From SHZL01 sp963708905 (GTDB lineage Bacteria; Pseudomonadota; Gammaproteobacteria; Xanthomonadales; SZUA-36), in assembly GCA_963708905.1 (NCBI GenBank), contig CAVPUV010000068.1:1-64000 (forward strand): 64,000 nucleotides of DNA, written 5' to 3'. Made by a program: the position numbers and the translations under genes. Below, in pieces: positions 8,108 through 22,228 of the stretch (position 1 is its first letter; every line of letters begins with the position of its first letter). The notes under the pieces were generated by a model that saw only the letters and a list, made by a program, of their open reading frames with translations, was not told where the DNA came from and ran no database searches.

Positions 8108-10464
8108 ATGAACGCAAAAATTACGAAAGACAGGGTCTTGTGGCAGCTGCTGTTGGGGCTGGTGCTCATTATGGGTTCCAGTTCCATTGCGCTGGCCAAG
8201 GCCAGCACAGCAGCCGGCAACTTCTATACGGCGGCAGACAAGGAGTTTTACCTGACGGCCGATGAGATCTTTTTTATCCGCCCCGGCCTGGTGCTGGAAA
8301 TTCAGGATGTCACCATTCCGACGGATAGACAGCCCGAGGTAACGTTCAAACTTTCCGACCCCGGTGGACTGGCTTTGGACAGGAACGGCATCACCACGCC
8401 CGGCCCGGTCAGCACCTCTTTCGTTCTGTCCTATATCCCGGAAGGGGAAGACGCCTATGTCGCCTACACCACCCGCGTGGCAGAACAGCCCGATCACGGG
8501 CGTCTCAGTGACGCAGGCTTCAGCGGATGCCGGTGGCGTCTATACCGACCTCGGCGGTGGCCAATACCTGTACAAGTTCAAAACGGCACTGCCGGCCGAC
8601 TACGATGTCGACGCCACGCACACACTGGGTATTTATGCCCGCCGCGACCTGACGGAGTTCGAACTGGACCGCTACGTGGCTAACGAACTCGAACACTTCG
8701 TTCCTTCCGGCGCGAGCGAGCCCATGCCCCGCGACATCGTCACGACCGAGACCTGCAACGGCAGGTGCCATGATCCGCTGGCCGTGCACGGCGGCGCCCG
8801 CACCGAGGTCGGATTGTGCGTACTGTGTCATAACCCCACGCAGGGAATTGATCCGGATACCGGTAATCTGACGGACTTCCAGAGCTGGTGCATAAAATCC
8901 ACGCTGGCTCAGACCTCGACAACGCCTATGGTCGATTATCGGCTTCAATCAGGGGGTAAACGACTACTCCGAAGTCGAGTTCCCGCCGCTGCTGAACGAC
9001 TGTGAAACCTGCCATACCGGCGGCACCCCGACCGAGGACTTCCCGCTGGTCGCCAGCCCCAATCCGGCACCGGTGTGTGACACGTCCGGCCTTGGCACCA
9101 CCGAACTGAGCTGGGGTGACATCAGTGGCTTTGAAATCCACATGAATTCCGCCACCGGCCCGGTGTTTGCCGGCGTCAAGGGCGCGGGATCCAAGGAAAC
9201 CGGCAAGTGGGTCAGGGATGGAACCGTGTTCTACCTGGTGGATAAAGCCACCGGCCAGACCGCACAGAGACTGCCCGTCAATACCACGGTACTGGGTTGC
9301 GTGGGTAACGCCCCCGGAACGTTCCGCGGCGCAGCCGGAGCCCAGCACACCGAGTGGACGTCTCAGCCTTCGCGTGCGGCCTGCGGCGCCTGCCACGATG
9401 ACCTGAACTTCGAGACCGGCGAGAACCATCTGGGCGGCGCTTATGAAGACGACAGCGTTTGCAGTATCTGTCATGTGCCGGATTCGGGCAATGAATTCGA
9501 CCGCTCCGTGCGCGGCGCGCACACGCCGCTGTACAAGTCCAAACAGTTCCCCGGCGTGCTGGTCCAGATCCTGGAAGTCACCAACACCAACCCCGGTGAC
9601 AAGCCGACAGTGAAGTTTTCGCTGGGCAGCAAGAAAGGCAAGGTCGCCCCGGCCAGCCTGAACCGTCTCCTGTTTTCCATTGCCGGACCGAATAAGGATT
9701 TCAGCTTCTATACCCAGGAGAGTGTACAAGCCGATGCGGTCCCGGCAGGTGATGACTGGACCTATACCTTCAAAACCCCGCTGCCAATGGATGCGAAAGG
9801 CTCCTATAGCGTCGGTTTCGAAGGCCGTGAAGACGTTGCCGTCACCAAGCCCGGCGAAGCAGCAGTCACCGAACGCAACCCGGCGCAAAATTACACTTTT
9901 GCGTTTGCCGTGACCGACGATATGGCTGTCCCGCGGCGCATGGTGGTCGATGACAATAAATGCGAGGATTGTCACAGAAACCTCAGCCTGCACGGCGACA
10001 ACCGGAACAATCCGCAATATTGCGTCACCTGCCACCGGCCTAATGCTTCAGATGTACCCAGGAGACCGGTGAGCGCCGGCGCCCCTGAATCCATCCACTT
10101 CAAGTATATGATTCACAGGATCCATCGCGGAGAGGAACTGGAGAACCCCTACGTGGTGTACGGCTTCGGTGGCAGCTTGAATGATTTCAGCGAAGTCCTT
10201 TTCCCGGGCGATCTGCGCAATTGCTCAAAATGCCATGTCAACGACTCCTTCACCTTGCCATTACCGGAAGGTGTGCTCGCAACCGATACACCCAGGAATC
10301 TGTGGACGCCAACGGAGCCCATCGCGGCGGCCTGCATCGGTTGTCATGACAGTGAGCTTACCGCCACGCATATCGACACCAACACCAGCTTCTTTGGTGA
10401 AGCCTGCTCGACCTGCCATGGGGTGGGTAAGGATTTTGCGGTGGAGAAAGTTCACGCCAGATAA
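8108..10464 (+). pseudogene. OmcA/MtrC-family decaheme cytochrome c, frameshifted
   Basis: A protein of about 785 residues if three single-base frameshifts are repaired. It begins with a signal peptide (WQLLLGLVLIMGSSSIALA) behind GAGGAG. Ten haem motifs can be read: CNGRCH, CVLCH, CETCH, CGACH, CSICH, CEDCH, CVTCH, CSKCH, CIGCH and CSTCH. Family phrases such as ADAGGVYTDLGGGQY, RDLTEFELDRYVANE, VHKIHAG and IIGFNQGVNDYSEVEFP identify the OmcA/MtrC type, outer-membrane cytochromes that pass electrons to extracellular acceptors. Frame changes fall near 8483 (one extra base), 8883 and 8930 (one missing base each). The first haem motif has three residues between its cysteines instead of two. The rest of the gene is clean, so this is recent decay or local sequence error. 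Confidence 0.85.
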
Positions 10465-10509
10465 GCTTCAGCACAAAACCGGCTTGCAAGCCCCGGCCGG
10501 TAAACCATT

Positions 10510-10546
10510 AAGGGTGCAGGATGCAAATCCTGCACCCTTTTTCTTT
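10510..10546 (+). terminator. Rho-independent terminator after the cytochrome
   Basis: A perfect 13-bp stem (AAGGGTGCAGGAT and its complement) with loop GCAA is followed by a T-rich tail (TTTTCTTT). It lies 46 bp after the cytochrome stop. Confidence 0.85.
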
Positions 10547-10547
10547 C

Positions 10548-10632
10548 GGGGTCAGAGTAAAGTGCCAGAGTCGTCATCCGGGCTGTCGGGGACATCCAGG
10601 TCCGGATGACTCTGGCACTTTACTCTGACCCC
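10548..10632. repeat. Palindromic repeat, copy 1
   Basis: Inverted arms starting GGGGTCAGAGTAAAGTGCC enclose a short centre and make one long hairpin of 85 bp. The same repeat recurs at 13162-13246. The right arm overlaps the end of the ABC1-kinase gene and supplies its last codons and stop. The form resembles REP-type palindromes mobilised by RAYT transposases; none is encoded here. Confidence 0.85.
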
Positions 10633-11972
10633 AAATTTCTTCTTTTACCGGGCCGCTGAACAAAAGGCCGGATCAGCCGCTGCACGTTGACCCGCGCCTT
10701 GATGCGCGCGCACAGCAGGAAGGAACCCACCAGCTTGCGATGCAGGAATACCGTTTCAGGCGGCGGCGCGCGGAACTCACCGTGGCTGGCGAACAGCATG
10801 TCGAAACCCGCATCACGCGCCCTCGCAACCAGGTCGGAGGCGCCAAAGTCGTATATCTTGTCGTAACGGATCGGTTCACACACGATGCGAATCACCTCCA
10901 GCACCCGCTGTGCGTGCTGCGGACTGTCGCCGGCACCGAGGTAGCCAATCTGCTCCGCATAATGCCGTAGCGCCCCTGCATCATTCTCGATCAAGGCCCG
11001 GGCGATCCGGCCATAACGTGCGGTGAATTCCTTGCTGAACGTGACGGTCGAACCAAAATCCAGCAGCACGATGCGGCCGTCCTGCGGCCGGTACAGGTAA
11101 TTGGCGAAGTTGGGGTCGGACTGCATGATGCGGAATTCGAACAACTCCCGGAACATAAGATGCTCCAGCAATGCGCCGACGTGGTTGCGCCGCTTTTGCC
11201 CGACGCCCGCCTCGCCCAGTGACTCCAGCGCCGCGCCGCTGACGTAGTCCATCGCCAGCACGCGTTTGGTGGTGAGGTCAGCGTGCACCCGCGGCACGAG
11301 CAAGCGCGCATCATCCGCAACCAGGGCCCGGTAGTCGCGCAGATAGTTTGCCTCGGCGAGGTAATCTGCTTCTTGTGTGAGTTGACGCTTGGCTTCGGCA
11401 ACGATGCCGCTGACGTCCATTGCCATCGGCAACACGCGGGCCAGGCGCAAAAACATCGCCAGGTTTTCGACATCGCTGCCGATGCTCCTGGCCACGCCGG
11501 GATACTGGATTTTCAGCGCCAGGTCACGGCCGTCGCGGGTCAGTGCGCGATGCACCTGCCCGATCGAAGCAGCGGCAAGGGGTTCGAAATCGAAGCGCGC
11601 GAATTTCTCCTGCCAGCCCTTGCCATAGGCCTGACCCATCACGCGCCGCACCTGACTTTGCGGCATGGTGTCGGCGGCGTCCCGTAGTACCGCCAGCACA
11701 TCGGCAAATTCCCGCGGCAGGAAATCAGCGCTTTCCATGGACAGCAGCTGGCCCATTTTCATCGCCGCGCCACGCATGCCGGCCAGACGCCTGGCCAGCT
11801 TTTCGGCATTGGCCGCGGTCAGGAACATGTTGACCGCCACGGCGGGCGAAGTGCCCGCCAAACGCCGCACGCCTTCGGTCAGCCCACCCACCGCCAGTTC
11901 ACCCGCCGTCATGCCGAGCCGTAGCAAACGACCCAGGCGGCTTGTCGGCACACGGGATTTGCGACGCGGCAT
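10620..11972 (-). CDS. ABC1/UbiB-family atypical kinase
   Basis: A 450-residue ABC1 (AarF/UbiB) family protein. It has the family KxGQ-type motif (MRGAAMKMGQLLSM), an alanine-rich loop (AAASIGQVHRA), the nucleotide-binding lysine region (DLALKIQYPGV), QEADYLAEA and the catalytic and metal-binding SDPNFANYL and LLDFGST. Such proteins support quinone biosynthesis or lipid homeostasis in other bacteria; the role of this paralogue is unknown. No C-terminal membrane segments like those of UbiB are evident. It starts three bases after the yhiN-like gene, so the two form an operon. Its C-terminal residues LGSE come from the repeat at 10548-10632, suggesting that the repeat trimmed or altered the original end. 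Confidence 0.85.
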   Translation of the reverse strand: MPRRKSRVPTSRLGRLLRLGMTAGELAVGGLTEGVRRLAGTSPAVAVNMFLTAANAEKLARRLAGMRGAAMKMGQLLSMESADFLPREFADVLAVLRDAADTMPQSQVRRVMGQAYGKGWQEKFARFDFEPLAAASIGQVHRALTRDGRDLALKIQYPGVARSIGSDVENLAMFLRLARVLPMAMDVSGIVAEAKRQLTQEADYLAEANYLRDYRALVADDARLLVPRVHADLTTKRVLAMDYVSGAALESLGEAGVGQKRRNHVGALLEHLMFRELFEFRIMQSDPNFANYLYRPQDGRIVLLDFGSTVTFSKEFTARYGRIARALIENDAGALRHYAEQIGYLGAGDSPQHAQRVLEVIRIVCEPIRYDKIYDFGASDLVARARDAGFDMLFASHGEFRAPPPETVFLHRKLVGSFLLCARIKARVNVQRLIRPFVQRPGKRRNLGSE

Positions 11973-11975
11973 GGC

Positions 11976-13169
11976 TTACACAGCCTGCCCGGCGGCATGA
12001 CCCGAGGACCAGGCCCATTGGAAATTGAAACCGCCCAGATGACCGCTCACATCGACCACTTCACCGATGAAAAACAGTCCCGGTACGCGGGATTCCATGG
12101 TCTTCGACGACAGTTCGCGGGTATCCACGCCACCCAGCGTGACCTCCGCGGTACGGTAGCCTTCGGTTGCGGCTGGTTTCACTTCCCAGGCCTGGAGTTC
12201 AGCCGCGATTGATTCCAGCCGCCGCTGCGGCCAGTCTGCAAGCGCCTGGTCCTTTGCTTGCGGCCAGTGCATCGCTTCAAGCTGCAATACCAACTGCCTT
12301 GGCAAACAGGTATCGAGCTGCGTGCGCAGCAGTGAGCGTGGGAGCTCGCGCTTCCAGAGTTTCAGCAAAGCGCGGGCATCCCGACCCGGCAGCAGGTTGA
12401 TGCGAATCGTTTCACCCGGTTTCCAGTAACTGGACATTTGCAGCACCGCGGGACCGCTCAGGCCGCGATGGGTGAACAGCAGATCTTCGCGAAACTCCGC
12501 GCGTTGATTGGCAATCGTCACTTCACAGGAAACCCCGGACAATTTGCTGCAACAGTCGTTCATCGCGCCCGTGAAGGTAAACGGCACCAGCCCTGCCGTG
12601 GTGGGCAGCAGCCGCAGTCCGAACTGCCGGGCCAAAGTGTAGCCAAAACCCGAGCCGCCCAGACTGGGTACGGACAGGCCACCTGCGGCTACCACCAGGG
12701 TCTCGGCGGCAAAAGTGCCCTGGTTGCTGCTGAGGCGATAAGCCTCCTGGTGTGTCACGCCGGCAGTCTCGCAGCCAATGCGTATTTCCACGCCAGCCCG
12801 GGCACATTCGTCGAGCAGTAGTGCAACGATCTGTTTCGACGATTGCCGGCAGAATAGCTGGCCGCTCAGACCATTGACGGTTTGTTTTTCAAAATATTCA
12901 ATGTGGTGGCGTTGCAGGAGCTCAATGAAATCCCATTGGGAGTAGCGGCTCAGGGCGCTTTTGCAAAAATGCGGATTGGCCGAAAGGAACCGCTCCGGGC
13001 TGACATGCAGATTGGTAAAATTGCACCGGCCGCCGCCCGACATGAGGATTTTCTTGCCGACCTTGTTGGCGCGTTCCAGCACCAGCACCCGCCGGCCGCG
13101 TTGGCCGGCGGTGAGGGCACACATCAGGCCGGCAGCGCCGGCGCCGATGATGATGGTGTCAGGGGTCAG
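11976..13169 (-). CDS. HI0933/YhiN-family FAD-dependent oxidoreductase, start altered by repeat
   Basis: This matches E. coli YhiN closely along its length (GKKILMSGGGRCNFTN, NPHFCKSALSRYSQWDF, GLVPFTFTGAM, LLFTHRGLSGPAVLQMSSYW, TEGYRTAEVTLGGVDT, GLFFIGEVVDVSGHLGGFNFQWAWSS). Function is unknown; the fold is that of FAD-binding HI0933 proteins. The first ATG (13124) would lose the dinucleotide-binding TIIIGAGAAGL, which is encoded in frame just upstream. The reading frame then runs into the palindromic repeat at 13162-13246 without an ATG, GTG or TTG. I set the start at a CTG (13169) inside the repeat as the only reasonable candidate. The gene may be poorly translated or inactive. Confidence 0.75.
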   Translation of the reverse strand: MTPDTIIIGAGAAGLMCALTAGQRGRRVLVLERANKVGKKILMSGGGRCNFTNLHVSPERFLSANPHFCKSALSRYSQWDFIELLQRHHIEYFEKQTVNGLSGQLFCRQSSKQIVALLLDECARAGVEIRIGCETAGVTHQEAYRLSSNQGTFAAETLVVAAGGLSVPSLGGSGFGYTLARQFGLRLLPTTAGLVPFTFTGAMNDCCSKLSGVSCEVTIANQRAEFREDLLFTHRGLSGPAVLQMSSYWKPGETIRINLLPGRDARALLKLWKRELPRSLLRTQLDTCLPRQLVLQLEAMHWPQAKDQALADWPQRRLESIAAELQAWEVKPAATEGYRTAEVTLGGVDTRELSSKTMESRVPGLFFIGEVVDVSGHLGGFNFQWAWSSGHAAGQAV

Positions 13170-13246
13170 AGTAAAGTGCCAGAGTCATCCGGACCCGGAT
13201 GCCCGCGACAACCTGGATGACGACTCTGGCACTTTACTCTGACCCC
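13162..13246. repeat. Palindromic repeat, copy 2
   Basis: Second copy of the 85-bp hairpin found at 10548-10632, with the same outer arm GGGGTCAGAGTAAAGTGCC. Its left arm replaces the normal 5' end of the yhiN-like gene. The two copies bracket the yhiN/ABC1-kinase pair. Confidence 0.85.
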
Positions 13247-13261
13247 AATTTTCAAGTTTCA

Positions 13262-13720
13262 TCAGTTCTGTACTTGCCAGCTGCCGTCGGCCTGACGGCA
13301 CGCGGTGCCGTAAACCTGCTCCGTGTTGCCGCCGATGGTTGCATCCACGGTATATTCGCGACACGGCCCGCTGTTTGATTCAATGGTGCTGGTAGGCGTC
13401 ACGGCGTACTCATACCCGCTGTCGGGATTGACCCAGGTGCTGCGTACGCCGGTGCGCACGTTTTCCAGCGCCAGCGCCGTTTTCATCTGGTCCTGCTCAT
13501 CCATGTGACGGCCAATGTTGCCGCCGATCATCGCGCCCGCCAGCGATCCGACGATGGTCGCAACCGCCCGGCCGCTGCCGCTGCCAATCTGGTTGCCGAG
13601 AACGCCGCCGGCAACGGCTCCAATCAACACGCCCTGGTCCTGTTGCGTGGGCATATCGGTACAGGCGGATACCAGCAGTATCGAGCTGGCACATGAAATC
13701 AGCATCCATTTCTTTAACAT
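13262..13720 (-). CDS. Glycine-zipper lipoprotein, 17-kDa surface antigen type
   Basis: A 152-residue putative lipoprotein. It has a signal sequence with lipobox LVSAC (cysteine about residue 20) and a glycine-zipper segment (LIGAVAGGVLGNQIGSGSGRA, then GSLAGAMIGGNIG) typical of the rickettsial 17-kDa antigen/glycine-zipper 2TM family, likely in the outer membrane. A polar C-terminal domain contains two cysteines (GPCREY, GTACRQ). The ATG at 13720 has GAGG eight bases upstream, whereas an ATG two codons earlier is too close to that site. It appears to be a single gene. Related proteins include SlyB- and OsmB-like envelope proteins; function is unknown. Confidence 0.8.
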   Translation of the reverse strand: MLKKWMLISCASSILLVSACTDMPTQQDQGVLIGAVAGGVLGNQIGSGSGRAVATIVGSLAGAMIGGNIGRHMDEQDQMKTALALENVRTGVRSTWVNPDSGYEYAVTPTSTIESNSGPCREYTVDATIGGNTEQVYGTACRQADGSWQVQN

Positions 13721-13866
13721 CACCATTCCTCTTTTTAGCGCTTGAGGCACCCATGATACCCCGCAATTGGGGACTTCGCGATTCATTGACCACTTTGGAT
13801 AGCGAACCGCATCGAATGGTTCCCGGGTTAGGCCGCACCACCAGGACCAGCGTGGAAATTCGGAAC

Positions 13867-15711
13867 TTATTTATACCCTGCAGCCTGCAGTGAGAACAGC
13901 CTGGCGTAGTGGCCATCCAGCTGTATCAGCTCCGCGTGGCTGCCGCGTTCGATGATCCTGCCATTTTCAATGACAACGATCTGGCTGGCCATGCGCACGG
14001 TGGAAAAACGGTGCGAGATGAGAATGGCGATGCGGTTGTGCGTCAACTGGCGGAAGTGCTCGAATATTTCGGCTTCAGCAGCGGCATCCATGGACGCGGT
14101 GGGTTCATCGAGCACCAGAATATCGGCTTGCGTGCGCATGAAGGCGCGTGACAGGGCGATTTTCTGCCATTGGCCGCCGGACAATTCCTGACCGTTCTTG
14201 AACCACTTGCCGAGTTGCGTGCCATAGCCGGCGGGCAGTCCTTCGACCATGGCGGCGGCCATGCCCATGGCCGCCGCCTCGCGCCAGCGCGCCTCGCTGG
14301 TGAAATAACGCACGTCGCCGGCACCGATGTTCTCGCCCACCAGGAACTGGTAGCGGGCGAAATCCTGGAAGATGACGCCGATGCGCTGACGCAGTGCGCT
14401 CTCTTCCCAGTCGTTGAGGTCCAGGCCATCGAGCAGGATGCGCCCGCTGTCGGGCCGGCACAGGCGGGTCAGCAATTTGATCAAGGTGGTCTTGCCCGAG
14501 CCATTCTCGCCCACCAGCGCCAGTGATTCACCGGGTTGGATATGCAGATCGATGTCCACCAGCGCCGCCTGGCTGGAGCCCGGGTAGGTGAAGCTGACAT
14601 GCTCAAAGCGTATTCCGTCGGCAGGAAGCGGACCGAGCACGGCGCTGGCTTTTGCTTCCACCGCCGGCGTTTCCAGGTATTCGTACAGCGTGGAAAGATA
14701 GAGGTTGTCCTCATACATGCCGCCGATTGAGGACAGGATGGCCGCAACGGCGGATTGCCCCTGGCGAAACAGCATCAGATACATGGTCATCTGCCCCAGC
14801 GTTATGCGGCTGGCGATGGCGGCGGTGGCAATCCAGGCATAAGCCGCGTACAACGCCACCGTGCCAATCAATCCCAAGGCGAAACCCCAGCCGTCGCGGC
14901 GGATGGCCAGAGCACGGTCTTCCTTGTACAGGCGGCGATAAATATCCCGGTAGCGCTCCAGCAGTAAAGGACCCAGCCCGAACAACTTCACTTCCTTGAC
15001 GTTGTCTTCTCGCGCCAGCACGGTCTCAAGATAAAGTTGCATCCGGGTTTCGGGGGAGCGCCAACGAAACAGGCGAAAGGCATCCGCGGAGAATTTGGTC
15101 TCGGCAAAGAAAGCCGGCAAACCGGCGATCAGCAGCACCACTACGGCCCAGGGCGAGAACTGCACCAGCAGCACGCCGTAACTCACCAGCGATACCAGGT
15201 TCTGCGCCAGACCGAAGGTGCGGGTCACCAGGGACAGCGGGCGGCTCGAGGCTTCGCGCCGGGCGCGGGTGAGCTTGTCGTAAAATTCGGCATCTTCGAA
15301 CTGGGCCAGTTCCAGCGTCAGCGCCTTCTGCAGGATCATCACGTTGACCCGTTGACCCAATTGCGCGCGCAACAGTGCCTGGCACAATGAGATGCCGCGC
15401 TGCGCGCCGGACAAGGCTGCCACGATCGCCGCTTCGACGGCGACCAATGTGAACACCCGGTACGGGGAGGTCACGCCACTCTCCTGCGCGGCCCGCGTCG
15501 CCGCGACCACCGCGTCGATGATCAGTGCGCCCACCCAGGCCATGGCCGCTGGCAGCGCACCGGCCAGCAGCGTGAGCAGGGCCAGTGCCACTGTCAGGCG
15601 GTGGTTGGTGGTCCACACCAGTTCCATAGCCCGCCGGCTGTAGCGGAATACGCCGAGAAAACCGCGGGTGGTGGCTTCAGCTGGAGTCGTGGATGGGGGA
15701 TGATGCGCCAT
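13867..15711 (-). CDS. ABC exporter, fused permease and ATPase
   Basis: A 614-residue half-transporter. An N-terminal membrane domain of about 340 residues with several hydrophobic helices (LTVALALLTLLAGALPAAMA, LALGLIGTVALYAAYAWI) is followed by an ATPase domain. That domain has Walker A GENGSGKTT, signature LSGGQWQKIALSRA, Walker B ILVLDEPTAS and the H-loop ISHRFSTVR. It probably works as a homodimer in the inner membrane. No substrate can be assigned and no partner protein is nearby. The ATG at 15711 lies 150 bp from the divergent gltB1 start. Confidence 0.85.
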   Translation of the reverse strand: MAHHPPSTTPAEATTRGFLGVFRYSRRAMELVWTTNHRLTVALALLTLLAGALPAAMAWVGALIIDAVVAATRAAQESGVTSPYRVFTLVAVEAAIVAALSGAQRGISLCQALLRAQLGQRVNVMILQKALTLELAQFEDAEFYDKLTRARREASSRPLSLVTRTFGLAQNLVSLVSYGVLLVQFSPWAVVVLLIAGLPAFFAETKFSADAFRLFRWRSPETRMQLYLETVLAREDNVKEVKLFGLGPLLLERYRDIYRRLYKEDRALAIRRDGWGFALGLIGTVALYAAYAWIATAAIASRITLGQMTMYLMLFRQGQSAVAAILSSIGGMYEDNLYLSTLYEYLETPAVEAKASAVLGPLPADGIRFEHVSFTYPGSSQAALVDIDLHIQPGESLALVGENGSGKTTLIKLLTRLCRPDSGRILLDGLDLNDWEESALRQRIGVIFQDFARYQFLVGENIGAGDVRYFTSEARWREAAAMGMAAAMVEGLPAGYGTQLGKWFKNGQELSGGQWQKIALSRAFMRTQADILVLDEPTASMDAAAEAEIFEHFRQLTHNRIAILISHRFSTVRMASQIVVIENGRIIERGSHAELIQLDGHYARLFSLQAAGYK

Positions 15712-15861
15712 AAGACATGGTATTTTACAACCCCGAGCATAAGCTGCTGCGTTTTCTTTATTGAAAATATTAACTTCCACAATACTGATGCTTGGGCTAG
15801 ATTGTATGTGGACAGACAAGCTGCCAGAAAGAAATCATTTAACCCTGTCCGGAGCGCCGAT

Positions 15862-20364
<4,503 letters not shown>

Positions 20365-20371
20365 AATTATC

Positions 20372-21808
20372 ATGACCAAGCCACATGACAATTTTGCTTT
20401 TCTGCAACGACCGCGCATCGACCCGGACGTATACCCGCTGGAAGTTCGCCGCAGTGAGTTCCGCGAGATTTACCAACCGTTCGTCCAGCAAGAAGCGGCA
20501 GACCAGGCTGAACGATGCCTGGACTGCGGCAATCCGTATTGCGAATGGAAATGCCCGGTCCACAACTACATACCCGATTGGCTCAAACTGGCAAACGCAG
20601 GCCGCATCATGGAAGCGGCCGACCTGTGCCATGAAACCAACAGCCTGCCGGAAGTCTGCGGCCGCATTTGTCCGCATGACCGCTTGTGCGAACAGGCCTG
20701 CACCCTGCAGACCGGTTATGGCGCCGTCACCATCGGCGCCATGGAACGATATATTGTTGACGAGGCGCTGAAGCACGGCTGGCGCCCCGACATGTCCAGG
20801 GTCCGGCCCACACCCTGGAGCGTCGGGGTGGTCGGCGCCGGCCCGGCCGGATTGGCCTGTGCCGACGTACTGGCGCGCAACGGCGTCAGCGTGACGGTAT
20901 ATGACCGTTATCCCGAGATTGGCGGTTTGCTGAGTTTTGGCATTCCCGATTTCAAGCTGGAATTGAAGGTCATGCGCAAACGGCGCGAAGTGCTGGAGGA
21001 CATGGGTATCCGGTTCCGCCTCACGTGTGAAATTGGCCGGGATATCCAGGCCCATGAATTGCTGAGCATGCATGATGCCCTGTTTTTCGGTACCGGCACG
21101 TATACGCCGGTGGATGCGCAGCTGCCCGGCACGGAGCGGGGCGGCGTGGTGCCGGCCTTGCCTTTTCTGATCGGCCAAACGGCACACCTGTACGGGTTCG
21201 ATTTACCGGACTACCCGCACATCAGCCTGGCCGGCCAGCGTGTCCTGGTCCTGGGCGGTGGTGACACGGCGATGGACTGCGTGCGTACCGCGGTGCGGCA
21301 AGGCGCCGCGTCAGTGCATTGTGTCTATCGCCGCGATCGCGGCAACATGCCCGGGTCGCAACGCGAAGTCGATCATGCGAAGAAAGAAGGAGTGCAGTTT
21401 GCCTTCAATACGGTGCCATTGGCTTTGCAACACCAGGATCAGAAACTACAAGGACTTCGTGTGGTGCGCACTCGCCTGGTGCCTGACGAGGCGGGTGGGC
21501 GGGCGCGGCCCGAGCCGATCGAAGGCAGTGAGGAAGTTCTGCCCGGCGACGCGGTCATTTTTGCTTTTGGTTATCGCCCCAGCCCGCCCGCCTGGTTGGA
21601 ATCACTTGCTGTAAGCACCTGCAAGGACGGCCTGGTACAAACCGGCGAGCGCTTGCCCGGACAAACCAGCAATCCGGCCATATTTGCCGGCGGTGACATG
21701 GTGCGGGGTTCCGACCTGGTGGTGACCGCCATTGCAGATGCCCGCCAGGCCGCGCAATCCATGCTGCAATACCTGCAAATGCAGCAGCCACAACTCAAGC
21801 GAGCCTGA
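20372..21808 (+). CDS. gltD: Glutamate synthase small subunit
   Basis: A 478-residue NADPH-oxidising subunit that feeds electrons to GltB1. Iron-sulfur motifs at the N-terminus are CLDCGNPYCEWKCPV and CGRICPHDRLCEQAC. The FAD site is VGAGPAGLACAD, the NADPH site LGGGDTAMDCVRTA and the C-terminal FAD motif FAGGDMVRGSDLVVTAI. Its length and motifs match proteobacterial GltD. It lies seven bases after gltB1 and five before arfB, so the three may be co-transcribed. Confidence 0.92.
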   Translation: MTKPHDNFAFLQRPRIDPDVYPLEVRRSEFREIYQPFVQQEAADQAERCLDCGNPYCEWKCPVHNYIPDWLKLANAGRIMEAADLCHETNSLPEVCGRICPHDRLCEQACTLQTGYGAVTIGAMERYIVDEALKHGWRPDMSRVRPTPWSVGVVGAGPAGLACADVLARNGVSVTVYDRYPEIGGLLSFGIPDFKLELKVMRKRREVLEDMGIRFRLTCEIGRDIQAHELLSMHDALFFGTGTYTPVDAQLPGTERGGVVPALPFLIGQTAHLYGFDLPDYPHISLAGQRVLVLGGGDTAMDCVRTAVRQGAASVHCVYRRDRGNMPGSQREVDHAKKEGVQFAFNTVPLALQHQDQKLQGLRVVRTRLVPDEAGGRARPEPIEGSEEVLPGDAVIFAFGYRPSPPAWLESLAVSTCKDGLVQTGERLPGQTSNPAIFAGGDMVRGSDLVVTAIADARQAAQSMLQYLQMQQPQLKRA

Positions 21809-21813
21809 ATCGA

Positions 21814-22227
21814 TTGCCATTGCAGATCACCCCCACGCTTTCCATAGCGGATGATGAAATTCAACTGAGCGCCATTCGCGCCCAGGGTGCGGGTGGCCAG
21901 AACGTCAATAAAGTATCATCAGCGGTCCACCTGCGTTTCGATATCATTTCATCGTCACTGCCCGACCTGTGCAAACAGCGTCTTCTGGCCTTGCCGGACA
22001 GGCGCGTCAACGAGCGCGGCGTCATCGTCATCAAGGCACAACGATTCCGTACCCGGGAGCAGAATATTGCGGATGCGCTGGCACGCCTGCGGGTTTTAAT
22101 CCAGGCAAGCCTCATCGAACCGCGACGCCGAATCGCCACCCGGCCGACACGTGCGTCCGGAGAGCGCCGCCTGGAAGGAAAAACCAGGCGCGGGCGCGTC
22201 AAGCAACTGAGGAGCAAAGTACAGTAG
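21814..22227 (+). CDS. arfB: Alternative ribosome-rescue factor ArfB (YaeJ)
   Basis: A 137-residue release-factor-like peptidyl-tRNA hydrolase that frees stalled ribosomes lacking a stop codon. The catalytic GGQ lies in AIRAQGAGGQNVNKV, and the C-terminal tail is rich in Lys and Arg (GKTRRGRVKQLRSK), as needed to enter the empty mRNA channel. The start is TTG at 21814, since no ATG precedes the conserved N-terminus (LQITPTLSIADDEIQL). It follows gltD1 by five bases. Confidence 0.88.
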   Translation: MPLQITPTLSIADDEIQLSAIRAQGAGGQNVNKVSSAVHLRFDIISSSLPDLCKQRLLALPDRRVNERGVIVIKAQRFRTREQNIADALARLRVLIQASLIEPRRRIATRPTRASGERRLEGKTRRGRVKQLRSKVQ

Positions 22228-22228
22228 G

